From positions 5,019,001-5,083,000 of the forward strand of contig NZ_CP051428.1 in NCBI RefSeq assembly GCF_012676905.1: a stretch of 64,000 bases of DNA. Reading direction: 5' to 3'. The translations under genes and the position numbers were made by a program. Shown here piece after piece: positions 24,612 to 32,644 of this stretch (positions are counted from its first letter, which is position 1; the number at the start of each line of letters is the position of its first letter). The notes under the pieces were generated by a model. It did no database searches. It was given only the letters and a program-made list of their open reading frames with translations, and was not told the DNA's origin. The DNA is from Paenibacillus albicereus. Lineage in GTDB: Bacteria; Bacillota; Bacilli; Paenibacillales; Paenibacillaceae.

Positions 24612-25709
24612 CTAGACGCCGGCCGCGGCCGGCTCCTTGCCCTCGCCGCCGCGCAGCTGCTTGCTGCGCAGCTGGCCGCAGGCGGCGTCGATGTCGGCGC
24701 CGTGCTCCAGCCGCACGCTGACGCTGACGCCGTTTTTCTTCAGCACGTCGTAGAAGCCGTCGATCGCATCCTGCGCGCTGCGCCGGTACTGGCTGTGCTC
24801 GTCGACCGGGTTGTACGGGATGAGGTTGACGTTGGCGAGCTTCAGCAGCTGCGGGCGGGAGCGGACGAGCTCGGCGAGCTGCTGCGCCTCCTCGCGGCGG
24901 TCGTTCACGTCCGCCAGCAGGATGTACTCCAGCGTGATGCGGCGACGGGTGCGCTCCAGGTAGTAGTCGATGCTGTCGAGCAGCTTCGCGATCGGATACG
25001 CCTTGTTGATCTTCATGATGCGCGTGCGCAGCTCGTCATTCGGGGCGTGAAGCGATACGGCGAGGTTCGCCGGCACGCCGCTGTCCGCGAAGTCGCGGAT
25101 TTTGGCCGTCAGGCCGCTCGTCGACACGGTGATGTGGCGCGGCCCGATGGCCAGCCCCTTCGGATGCTGCACGATCGCGAGGAAGTCCATCAGATGCGCG
25201 TAGTTGTCAAAAGGCTCGCCGATGCCCATGACGACGATGTGGCTCACCCGCTGCCCTTGCCCGGCATCGTCGAGGAACAGCTGCACGCGCATGATCTGCT
25301 CGGCGATCTCGCCGGCCGTCAGGTCGCGGCTCTTGGCGAGCAGGCCGCTCGCGCAGAAGCTGCAGCCGATATTGCAGCCGACCTGCGTCGTCACGCAGAC
25401 GCTGAGGCCGAACTTGTGCTTCATGAGCACCGTCTCGATCAGGTTGCCGTCCTGCAGGCGGAACAGGAACTTCACCGTCCCGTCCACCGACTCCTGGCGC
25501 GTGTGCTCCTCCAGCGTGCCGATCGCGTACGATTCCTCCAGCAGCCGCGCGACCTCCGGCTTGACGCCGGCCGCCTCCATGCCCGCGAAGTCGCGCACCC
25601 GCTTGCGGTACAGGCTTTCCCATGCCTGCATCGCGTGGAACTTGCGGTGTCCCCGCTCGCCCAGCCAAGCTTCCAGCCCTTCCTGTGTGAACCCGTACAG
25701 GGAAGTCAT
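24612..25709 (-). CDS. Radical SAM 23S rRNA (adenine-C2) methyltransferase, RlmN family
   Basis: The 365-residue enzyme has the radical SAM cluster motif CNIGCSFC (Cys112, Cys116, Cys119), the SAM-contact GIGEPFDNY, the loop VSTSGLTAKIRDFAD, and the C-terminal catalytic cysteine in DIDAACGQLR. This pattern fits RlmN, which methylates A2503 of 23S rRNA and A37 of some tRNAs; the Cfr resistance branch (C8 methylation) has a different context around the cluster, but the two cannot be fully separated by eye. The ATG at 25709 follows GAGGAA. A Fur-like palindrome (25734-25748) lies just upstream, which is unusual for this gene. Confidence 0.88.
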   Translation of the reverse strand: MTSLYGFTQEGLEAWLGERGHRKFHAMQAWESLYRKRVRDFAGMEAAGVKPEVARLLEESYAIGTLEEHTRQESVDGTVKFLFRLQDGNLIETVLMKHKFGLSVCVTTQVGCNIGCSFCASGLLAKSRDLTAGEIAEQIMRVQLFLDDAGQGQRVSHIVVMGIGEPFDNYAHLMDFLAIVQHPKGLAIGPRHITVSTSGLTAKIRDFADSGVPANLAVSLHAPNDELRTRIMKINKAYPIAKLLDSIDYYLERTRRRITLEYILLADVNDRREEAQQLAELVRSRPQLLKLANVNLIPYNPVDEHSQYRRSAQDAIDGFYDVLKKNGVSVSVRLEHGADIDAACGQLRSKQLRGGEGKEPAAAGV

Positions 25710-25733
25710 CGTTCCATTCCTCTTTTCTGAGAC

Positions 25734-25748
25734 TGACAATCATTGTCA
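25734..25748. promoter_or_regulatory. Fur-like 7-1-7 palindrome
   Basis: TGACAATCATTGTCA is a perfect inverted repeat differing from the Fur consensus TGATAATnATTATCA at one position per arm. It lies 25 bases before the rlmN start and about 120 bases before the CDF exporter start, so it could serve either gene. Confidence 0.5.
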
Positions 25749-25866
25749 TTTATAATAATAGTAACCATGTAAGAATAGGCATAATATAATAATGACTACA
25801 AACTAGACCTGCGGGCAGCAGCCTCGACTGCGCCCGCGAGCCAGGTCGGGAAAGGTCGGGACTTCC

Positions 25867-26826
25867 ATGCCGGACTATCATCACCTGGAGCATGTCAAAA
25901 CGCAATCCCGATCCAAACGCACGCTCTGGATCACGCTGCTGCTGACCCTTTTCTTCACCATGGTCGAAATCGTCGGCGGCCTGCTGTCGAACTCGCTCGC
26001 GCTGCTCTCCGACTCCGCCCATATGATCTCCGACGTCATCGCGCTCGGCCTCAGCATGACCGCCATCTACATGGCTTCGCGCCAGCCGGACTCGCGCTAT
26101 ACGTTCGGCTACCTGCGCTTCGAGATCATCGCCTCGTTCCTGAACGGACTGGCGCTGGCGGCGATCTCCGTCGGCATCCTGGTCGAGGGCGTCCGCCGCT
26201 TCCTGCGGCCGGAGCCGATCGACTTCGGGCTCATGCTCGTCATCGCATCGATCGGGCTCATCGTCAACATCGCGCTGACGATCGTGCTCAGCCGCAGCAT
26301 GAAGGAGGAAGACAACCTGAACGTGCGCAGCGCGCTCTGGCACTTCATCGGCGACCTGCTCAGCTCGATCGGCGTCATCGTCTCCGCGCTGCTCATCCTA
26401 TGGACCGGCCGCGTCTGGCTCGATCCGCTCGTCAGCGTCGTCATCGCGGGCATCATCTTCGCCGGCGGCGCGCGCATCACGCGCGAGGCGTACCTCGTGC
26501 TGATGGAGTCGGTGCCGGGAGGGTTCGACCTGGAGGAGATCCGCCAGGCGATCCGCGCCGTCGAAGGCGTCGAGGACGTGCACGAGATGCACCTGTGGGC
26601 CGTCTCGACCGACCACTACTCCCTGACCGCGCATGTGTTCGCCGACGAGCGCATCCAGCCCCACTGCATCATTCTTGCCATCAACGACACGCTTCAAAAG
26701 AACTTCGGCATCTCCCACTCCACCGTGCAGGTCGAGCATGCCCGCATCCATCCGCATGGCGAATACGGCGCCGCGTTCCTGCGGCGCCAGCGGCTCGGCC
26801 TGCGCTCGAGCGGCCGGCGCGTCTAG
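25867..26826 (+). CDS. Cation diffusion facilitator (CzcD/ZitB-type) metal exporter
   Basis: The 319-residue product has six membrane helices and a C-terminal cytoplasmic domain. Metal site A is formed by His52/Asp56 (DSAHMISD, helix 2) and His159/Asp163 (HFIGD, helix 5), the arrangement of Zn/Cd/Co exporters; iron-type FieF proteins have Asp at the first position. The C-terminal domain carries DVHEMHLWAVSTDHYSL. It exports divalent metal by proton antiport. The ribosome site (AAAGGTCGGGAC) is weak. The upstream region contains a Fur-like palindrome. Confidence 0.92.
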   Translation: MPDYHHLEHVKTQSRSKRTLWITLLLTLFFTMVEIVGGLLSNSLALLSDSAHMISDVIALGLSMTAIYMASRQPDSRYTFGYLRFEIIASFLNGLALAAISVGILVEGVRRFLRPEPIDFGLMLVIASIGLIVNIALTIVLSRSMKEEDNLNVRSALWHFIGDLLSSIGVIVSALLILWTGRVWLDPLVSVVIAGIIFAGGARITREAYLVLMESVPGGFDLEEIRQAIRAVEGVEDVHEMHLWAVSTDHYSLTAHVFADERIQPHCIILAINDTLQKNFGISHSTVQVEHARIHPHGEYGAAFLRRQRLGLRSSGRRV

Positions 26827-26916
26827 CGGGGGCTCGGCGCATGCAGGCGCTCGCCTGCGCCGGCAAGCAAGCGCTTGATGCCGTCAAGCAAGCCGTTCAA
26901 GCCGCCGGGCCCGGCT

Positions 26917-27249
26917 TCACGTCCATTTGGCCGCCCACAGCTTCATTTCCTTGATGATCTGATGCAGGTCCTCGCCCTTGGGCGTCAGCGTGTACTCGAC
27001 CGTGACCGGCACGGTCGGGTATACTTTGCGCTCCAGCACGCCCTTCTGCTCCATATGGCGCAGCGTGCTCGTGAGCGCGCGCGGGCTGACCGCCGGGATG
27101 AGCCGCTGCAGCTCGCCGAAGCGGCGCGTGCCGCAGAACAGCTCCCGCAGGACGAGAAAAGCCCACTTGCCGCCGATGACGTCGAGCGTCTTTTCGATGT
27201 TGCAGTCGATCACGTCGGGCTTTTTCGGTACATAATTGTTGGCTGCCAA
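26917..27249 (-). CDS. HxlR-family transcriptional regulator
   Basis: The 110-residue winged helix-turn-helix protein shows the HxlR pattern: a cysteine near the N-terminus (VIDCNIEKTLDVIGGKW), then RRFGELQRLIPAVSPRALTS and the wing KVYPTVPVTVEYTLTPKG. The start is TTG at 27249 with AAGGAG 8 bases upstream; the frame continues upstream but without a ribosome site. It is divergent from the aldo-keto reductase gene across 154 bases containing a dyad (27313-27330), the usual arrangement for HxlR control of a redox enzyme in response to aldehydes or electrophiles through the conserved cysteine. Confidence 0.85.
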   Translation of the reverse strand: MAANNYVPKKPDVIDCNIEKTLDVIGGKWAFLVLRELFCGTRRFGELQRLIPAVSPRALTSTLRHMEQKGVLERKVYPTVPVTVEYTLTPKGEDLHQIIKEMKLWAAKWT

Positions 27250-27312
27250 GTCGAACGCTCCTTCTTCGAAAGCTAGTAACCTCAAGTATAGTAGATAACC
27301 CTCGTATAATAA

Positions 27313-27330
27313 AGTGACGAATATTTCACT
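27313..27330. promoter_or_regulatory. Candidate HxlR operator
   Basis: AGTGA and TCACT arms flank CGAATATT in the gap between the divergent hxlR-like and aldo-keto reductase genes, just downstream of a TATAAT hexamer at 27305-27310. Confidence 0.4.
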
Positions 27331-27403
27331 ACTTCCATCACGGTAGAAACATGCGTACAATAGGGGCTGATCCGAAATCCGATTCCATTGGAGGGATATC
27401 CCG

Positions 27404-28360
27404 ATGAGCATGAATTACCGCAGGCTGGGAAGCGCCGGCGTCAAGGTGAGCGACATCAGCCTGGGCAGCTGGCTGACGTACGGAGGGTACGTGGAACGCG
27501 AGAACGCCGTCAAGGCGATCCATACCGCATATGATCTGGGCATCAACTTTTTCGATACGGCGAATGTCTACGAGCGCGGAGCGGCCGAGACGCTGCTCGG
27601 CGAGACGATCAAGGCGTTCCCGCGCCACTCCTACGTGCTGGCGACCAAGGCGTTCTGGCCGATGGGCGACCTGCCCAACGACCGCGGCCTCTCGCGCAAG
27701 CATCTGACCGACCAGTTCCATGCGAGCCTCAAGCGGCTGGACGTGGACTATGTCGACATCATGTACTGCCACCGGCATGATCCGGAGACGCCGCTCTACG
27801 AGACGCTCCGCACGCTGGACGACCTCGTGCGCGCCGGCAAGGTGCTGTACGTCGGCGTGAGCGAGTGGACCGCCTCGCAGATCGCGGAAGCGCATGCGAT
27901 CGCCGATCGCTACCTGCTGGACCGCATCGTCGTCAACCAGCCGCAGTACAATATGTTCAACCGCTACATCGAGCCGGAGATCATCCCGTACAGCGAGCGC
28001 AGCGGCGTCGGACAAGTCGTCTTCTCGCCGCTCGCCCAAGGGCTGCTGACCGGCAAGTACACGTCGGCGTCGGACATCCCGGCGGACAGCCGCGCGGCCA
28101 AGCTCGACTGGGTCAAGAACGGCATCACCGAGGAGAAGATCGGCAAGGTGAAGCAGCTCGCCTCCGTCGCCTCCGAGCTCGACCTGACGGTCGGCCAGCT
28201 GGCGCTCGCCTGGATCCTGCGCCAGCCGAACGTCGCCAGCGCGCTCGTCGGCGCGAGCCGTCCCGAGCAGATCGTCGAGAACGCCAAGGCTTCCGGCGTG
28301 AAGCTGGACGCCGAGATCGTCGAGCGCATCGAGACGATCCTGACCGGCGAGAACAAGTAA
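27404..28360 (+). CDS. Aldo/keto reductase (KCNAB/YghZ-like)
   Basis: The 318-residue NADPH-dependent oxidoreductase keeps the catalytic tetrad: Asp51 and Tyr56 in FFDTANVYERG, Lys82 in LATKAFW, and the His of YCHRHD near 122. The C-terminal cofactor region (VGASRPEQIVENAKA) is intact. Similarity is to the potassium-channel beta subunit/YghZ branch, enzymes that reduce aldehydes such as methylglyoxal. TTGGAGGGATATCCCG precedes the ATG. It is divergent from the HxlR regulator and ends in a strong terminator. Confidence 0.93.
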   Translation: MSMNYRRLGSAGVKVSDISLGSWLTYGGYVERENAVKAIHTAYDLGINFFDTANVYERGAAETLLGETIKAFPRHSYVLATKAFWPMGDLPNDRGLSRKHLTDQFHASLKRLDVDYVDIMYCHRHDPETPLYETLRTLDDLVRAGKVLYVGVSEWTASQIAEAHAIADRYLLDRIVVNQPQYNMFNRYIEPEIIPYSERSGVGQVVFSPLAQGLLTGKYTSASDIPADSRAAKLDWVKNGITEEKIGKVKQLASVASELDLTVGQLALAWILRQPNVASALVGASRPEQIVENAKASGVKLDAEIVERIETILTGENK

Positions 28361-28366
28361 CCGTAA

Positions 28367-28415
28367 AAAGCCGTGCCGCTTGTCAGCAAGCTGACAAGCG
28401 GCACGGCTTTTTTAA
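28367..28415. terminator. Bidirectional intrinsic terminator
   Basis: AAAGCCGTGCCGCTTGTCAG and its complement make a stem of about 20 bp with loop CAAG, flanked by A and T runs. It serves the converging aldo-keto reductase and VOC genes. Confidence 0.92.
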
Positions 28416-28793
28416 TCAGAGCGTACGCTCCATGAACTCCAGCCGGTTGCCGAACGGATCGTTCGCATAGAAGCGGCGGATGCCTTCTTCTTGTCGAGCC
28501 TCATCGTCGGCGGTCGCGGTTCCCGCTTCTTCCAGCGCTTGGCGGAGCGCCTCCAGTCCGGTCACGAGAAAGGCCGGATGCGCCTTGCAGGCCGGGACAA
28601 AGCGGTCCTGCACGCCGATATGGACCTCATGCCGGCCGCAGCGGAACCAGACGCCGCCCCGCTTGGCCAGCTCCGGCGGCTTCGGCAGCTCCTCCCACTG
28701 GAGCTGGCCGCCATAGAAGCGCCTCGCTTCCTCCTCGCAGCCTGCAGGCGCGGCAAGCTGCACATGGTCGATCCCCTCGTAGGCGAAAGCCAT
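28416..28793 (-). CDS. VOC (glyoxalase/dioxygenase fold) family protein
   Basis: The 125-residue single-domain protein shows the two beta-alpha-beta-beta-beta units of the vicinal oxygen chelate fold: GIDHVQLAAPAGCEEEARRF at the N-terminus, a HEVHIGVQ strand, and DPFGNRLEFME at the C-terminus, which supply candidate metal ligands (His10, a His near 56, Glu near 120). The substrate is unknown; relatives include glyoxalase I and thiol transferases. The stop is directly next to the terminator. Confidence 0.85.
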   Translation of the reverse strand: MAFAYEGIDHVQLAAPAGCEEEARRFYGGQLQWEELPKPPELAKRGGVWFRCGRHEVHIGVQDRFVPACKAHPAFLVTGLEALRQALEEAGTATADDEARQEEGIRRFYANDPFGNRLEFMERTL

Positions 28794-28847
28794 TCAAATC
28801 CCCTCTTTCCGGCGATGGACCGGGAGCGAGGCGGCCTTTCCTTCCCT

Positions 28848-29651
28848 CTACTCCAAGTACCGCTCCCGCAGCAGCATGCGCTCCTGCTCGGTCACGCCCA
28901 GCCCTTGCTCCAAATACCCGTCTGTGGAGCCATATGCGCTCCTCATCTCGTCGAGCGCGCTCCGGATGTAGTCCAGCGATACGCCGAGCACGGAGCGCAC
29001 GAAGCCGAGCACCCGCTCGTCCGGGAGTACGGCCCCGACCTGGGCGAGGATGCGCTCCGTCGCTTCCGCCCGCGAGCCCTCGGTGGCCATGTAGTCGGCG
29101 GCGATCGTCTCCTCGGAGGCGCCGAGCGCCAGCAGCACGACGGCGGCCGCGAAGCCCGTCCGGTCCTTGCCGACCGTGCAATGCCACAGCACCGGGCGGC
29201 CTTCCGCCTCCAGCAGCGCGCGCACGAGGCGCGCATAGGCGCCGCGCGTATGCTCGTCCGTCACGAACTGCCGGTAGATGCCGGGCAGCGGGTCCTCCAG
29301 CTTCCCTCCCGCCGCCATCTGGCCGAGCAGCTTCGGAATTTCGCTGGAGCTGAAGTTGCCTCCGAACACCGGCAGCTGCACATAAGGCGTCTCGCCGATG
29401 CGCGGCGTCGGCACCTCGACGCCTTTGTCCGCCGTGCGCAGGTCGCAGATGAACGCGAGCCCGAGCGATTCCAACAGGCGGAACTCCTCCTCGCTCAGAT
29501 CGGTCAGCTCTCCCGACCGGTACAGATGCCCCGGCTTGATCCGCTTGCCGTCCGCAGCCGGCAATCCGCCGAGCTCTCTCAGGTTCAGCCGCCGCTTCAG
29601 CTCAACGCGCAAGCCGTCGGGGCCTCCGCCCGTCTTGTCTGAATCCACCAT
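28848..29651 (-). CDS. Tyrosine-protein phosphatase (IphP/Y_phosphatase3 family)
   Basis: The 267-residue product carries the PTP loop HCTVGKDRTG with nucleophile Cys158 and Arg164, and the N-terminal NLRELGGLPAADGKRIKPGHLYRSGEL characteristic of IphP-like dual-specificity phosphatases (only the first part is quoted as a landmark around residues 23-50). A C-terminal helical region closes the domain. GGGAGGGAGGCC precedes the ATG. No kinase is nearby, so its target is unknown; some relatives are exported virulence factors, but this one lacks a signal peptide. Confidence 0.9.
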   Translation of the reverse strand: MVDSDKTGGGPDGLRVELKRRLNLRELGGLPAADGKRIKPGHLYRSGELTDLSEEEFRLLESLGLAFICDLRTADKGVEVPTPRIGETPYVQLPVFGGNFSSSEIPKLLGQMAAGGKLEDPLPGIYRQFVTDEHTRGAYARLVRALLEAEGRPVLWHCTVGKDRTGFAAAVVLLALGASEETIAADYMATEGSRAEATERILAQVGAVLPDERVLGFVRSVLGVSLDYIRSALDEMRSAYGSTDGYLEQGLGVTEQERMLLRERYLE

Positions 29652-29814
29652 CTCTTGGCCTCCCTCCCGGTCAGCCGGATGCCGGCTGCCGTGTCAACGA
29701 ACCTATTCGCTCTTGAAAGGAGCGTCTCCTGCACCGCCCTGAGCGAGATCGGCCAAGGGAAAAGGAGGGCTGTGCCGTCTTCACCGGCATCAAGCTCGAC
29801 CGACCTTCAGCCCT

Positions 29815-30960
29815 TCATGGCGTGGTCGCCTGATCGACCCGGATGCCGACATTTTCCGGCTCCGCTTCGACATCCATGCCGTCCTGGATGACGATCGTCC
29901 AGCTCGCGCCGTTTTCCAGGTACGAGCTTCCGATGATGACGGGCACGGCCGCATGAGTCTGCTTGAGGGCCATGCGGATCGCCTCCTGCCGCGACAGAGC
30001 CAGCTCCTGCGGATCGTCGCTGTCGATTCGCTCCACGGACGCCGCCTTCGCCTGGGCCGGATAGGATTCATTGATGCCTCCGACAAAGCGGACCCGCACC
30101 TGCTGGCCGAGCTCGACGGATGTCCGGCTCGTGACGGATACCGCGTTGCCGGACGGACCTCCCTTACCGGTCAACAGGAACCCGCCCTTGTCGATGCGGA
30201 CGACGTAGCCGGTCATCACAAGCTCGGATGGCGTCTGTTCGTCTGGGATCTGGATCGCCTGAATCCGTCCGTCTTTCGCTTGATCGTCCTCGATCCGAAC
30301 GGTCCAGCTTCCCTCTTCTGCGGCATAGATGACATTATGCACGACCGGAACGGCAGGCTCCGGCAGCTGCTCCAGCGCCTGGCGGATCGCTTCGGCTGCC
30401 GTCAGGGACGCGCCTGCGAACGGCTCCCCCTCCTCCTTCAGCGGCTGGACGGAGCTGGCGCCGCCCTGACCGGGATAGCTGGATGCGATCGCATTCCCTT
30501 GAATGACGACAGCCACCTTCTGCCCGACCCGGGGAAGCTCCCCTGCGGCCGTGAACCAGACAGCCTCGTTGCGCGGCAAACCAGGCGCGGAGGAAGTGAA
30601 CAGGAACTGCCCCTCCTCGACGCGCACGACATGCCCGATCCATGGCGGAGCTTCGGAGCCGACCGGAGGCGGAGGCTTCGCGCCGCCGCTCGAGCCGCAG
30701 CCCGCCAGCACGCTGGCCAGCAGGGCGAGCGCGGCCAGCAGGCCAAGCAAGCCGTGATGGCGCAGGCCGAGGGCTGCCGGACCTTGCCGATCCGGGCGGC
30801 GGTGGCGCAGCCTGGAGCCTTCCTGCCTCTTTAGATCCGAGCGGCGATGGCTGAAGGCGGACATTCCAGCCAGGGCGGGCCGGAATAATCTGACTTGGGC
30901 ATGGTCGGGAGGCGTGTGGACGGCATTCGATTCCTGCTGCCGGACGGCTGGACTTCGCAT
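29815..30960 (-). CDS. Lipoprotein with two DUF3221 domains
   Basis: The product has a lipobox ending LASVLAGC with the lipidated cysteine at about residue 88, after a hydrophobic stretch. Two similar beta-rich modules follow, each starting (I/V)xGxVVRV/IxxGxFLxT and each followed by a short segment with IRQAL or IRMAL and a WT(I/V) strand, so I read it as a tandem DUF3221 protein of unknown function on the outer face of the membrane. The start at 30960 has GAGAGGGGATC upstream but gives an unusually long N-terminal extension; an ATG at 30864 would shorten it but lacks a good site. Confidence 0.7.
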   Translation of the reverse strand: MRSPAVRQQESNAVHTPPDHAQVRLFRPALAGMSAFSHRRSDLKRQEGSRLRHRRPDRQGPAALGLRHHGLLGLLAALALLASVLAGCGSSGGAKPPPPVGSEAPPWIGHVVRVEEGQFLFTSSAPGLPRNEAVWFTAAGELPRVGQKVAVVIQGNAIASSYPGQGGASSVQPLKEEGEPFAGASLTAAEAIRQALEQLPEPAVPVVHNVIYAAEEGSWTVRIEDDQAKDGRIQAIQIPDEQTPSELVMTGYVVRIDKGGFLLTGKGGPSGNAVSVTSRTSVELGQQVRVRFVGGINESYPAQAKAASVERIDSDDPQELALSRQEAIRMALKQTHAAVPVIIGSSYLENGASWTIVIQDGMDVEAEPENVGIRVDQATTP

Positions 30961-31056
30961 GGACGATCCCCTCTCTCGAGTCGGCTTCAGACGGGCCAAG
31001 CGGCCCCTGCTGCCCTCCATGACGCAGGCGCCCACCCAAATGTTGCCGGCATGCTT

Positions 31057-32412
31057 TCAGATGCCGAATCCGGAAGATCCCCCTGCCGCCGGCCGCCTGA
31101 AGAGCGACGTGCGCACGAAGAGCGCCAGTCCCAGCCCTACGGAGAGCGCAGCGAACGCGATGCATACCGCTTGCAGGCCGAGACGGTCCGCCAGCAGGCC
31201 GACGAGCAGCGTAAGCCCGATCTGCAGGCCGCCCTGCGCCATATCCGACGCGCTGGCGACGCGGCCCATCAAGTCCGGCGGCACCTGCTGCTGGAAATAC
31301 GTCGCATAGCCGGCCCCTGCATACGCCATGCCGAACCCGAGTCCGATGAACGCCGCCGCCGGCATCCAGAACCCGTCCGATAGATAGAAGAGCAGGTAGA
31401 AGAGGCAGGTCAGGAACGTGCCGCCGCCGAGATACCAGAGGAACGGCACGCGCCGTGCGAGCAGCGCCGCCGTCGACGCGCCGGCCAGCGAGCCGATGCC
31501 GGTCATGCTGACGAGCAGGCCGTACGCCTCCGGGGACAGCGCAAGCTGCTCGAGGATGAATGTCGCCTCCTGCGAGTCGATCGCCGCTCCCAGCAGCATC
31601 GCTCCTTGGAAAAGGCCGTACACGAGCAGGAACGGCTTGGCCGAGCGAGCGAAGCGTCCGACCTCCCGCCAGTCGGCGGCCAAAGCCCGCAGCTGCGGCA
31701 GCCGGACTTTCCCTGGCGCGGCCAGGGCGGAGCCTGCAGGGAGGCTCGGTTCGTCGGCGGAATTCGAGCCATGAAGGGAGCGTTCGGCTGCACCGGCGGC
31801 CCACTCGCCCCGATCCGCCTCGGCCTCCTTGGGAGCCGCAGACGCGACTGCGCGGCCTTTGCCTACGGGCGGCAGCAGCGCGATCATGCCGGCGCAGGCG
31901 AAGAACGTCGCGGCATTGAAGAAGATGCTGAAATCCGCGCCCCATAGCGGGATGAGCAGGCCCGAGACGGCCGGCCCGAGCAGGAACGCGCCGGAGCTGC
32001 TCATGCCGAGGATGGAGTTGAAGCGCGCCCGCTCTTCTCCGGGGATGAGCTTGACGATGTACACCTGCTGGCTAGGGCCGAAGAACGAGCCGGCGAGCCC
32101 GATCAGGAATACCAGCCCATAGATGCCCCACAGCGTGGAGACGAAAGGAATGGCCGCCATCAGCGCGCCGCGCACGACGTCGGAGGCGATCATCAGCCGC
32201 CGCGGATCGGCCCGGTCGACGATGCTGCCCGACCAGAAGTTCGTCAGCAGCAGCGCGGCAGGGCGCAGCACGAACAAGCCCGCCACGGCGGCGGCCGAGC
32301 CTCCGCTCAGATCGAGCACGGTCAGGTTGATGGCGACGAAGTAGATCCAGTTGCCGAGATAGGACAGCCCCAGCCCGCTGACGAGCAGGACCGCTTGCCT
32401 CCACGTGGTCAT
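31057..32412 (-). CDS. MFS transporter
   Basis: The 451-residue protein has twelve predicted membrane helices in two halves with a central hydrophilic loop (about 185-245) that is longer and more charged than usual. The first half has WSGSIVDRADPRRLMIASD, a variant of MFS motif A, and GPSQQVYIVKLIPGEERAR, similar to the MFS_3 group of macrolide/multidrug exporters. GGAGG lies 10 bases before the ATG at 32412 and 7 before an adjoining GTG, either of which could be used. It precedes the lipoprotein gene by 96 bases. The substrate is unknown. Confidence 0.85.
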   Translation of the reverse strand: MTTWRQAVLLVSGLGLSYLGNWIYFVAINLTVLDLSGGSAAAVAGLFVLRPAALLLTNFWSGSIVDRADPRRLMIASDVVRGALMAAIPFVSTLWGIYGLVFLIGLAGSFFGPSQQVYIVKLIPGEERARFNSILGMSSSGAFLLGPAVSGLLIPLWGADFSIFFNAATFFACAGMIALLPPVGKGRAVASAAPKEAEADRGEWAAGAAERSLHGSNSADEPSLPAGSALAAPGKVRLPQLRALAADWREVGRFARSAKPFLLVYGLFQGAMLLGAAIDSQEATFILEQLALSPEAYGLLVSMTGIGSLAGASTAALLARRVPFLWYLGGGTFLTCLFYLLFYLSDGFWMPAAAFIGLGFGMAYAGAGYATYFQQQVPPDLMGRVASASDMAQGGLQIGLTLLVGLLADRLGLQAVCIAFAALSVGLGLALFVRTSLFRRPAAGGSSGFGI

Positions 32413-32555
32413 CACGATAGCGCCTCCAGAGATGAATTTATTTCCAGAATATCACATCTTGAACTAGCGCCTAGACGGAGGATGTGGCATTCTCGTGGCG
32501 GGACAGCAGGCGCGGCAGCGGCGCGAGCCCCGACGCGAGCCCCGGCTTCCATCCA

Positions 32556-32588
32556 TGAAAAAAACAGACCGGCAGCCGGTCTGTTTTT
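32556..32588. terminator. Bidirectional intrinsic terminator
   Basis: AAAACAGACCGGC and GCCGGTCTGTTTT form a 13-bp stem, flanked by A and T runs; it ends the beta-lactamase-fold gene on the minus strand. Confidence 0.88.
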
Positions 32589-32644
32589 CGCAGCAAATAG
32601 GCCTTGCCGCAGGAGAGGGCGGCCGTCCCGCCGCAGGCCAGGCG

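Noticed and set aside
24612-25709. Cfr-type antibiotic-resistance methyltransferase
   Set aside because: The sequence around the radical SAM cysteines and the GIGEPFDNY segment match RlmN better than Cfr; a phylogeny would be needed to say more.
26860-26885. cre-like AAGCGCTT sequence after the CDF gene
   Set aside because: It lies downstream of both flanking genes' stop codons and does not match the full cre pattern.
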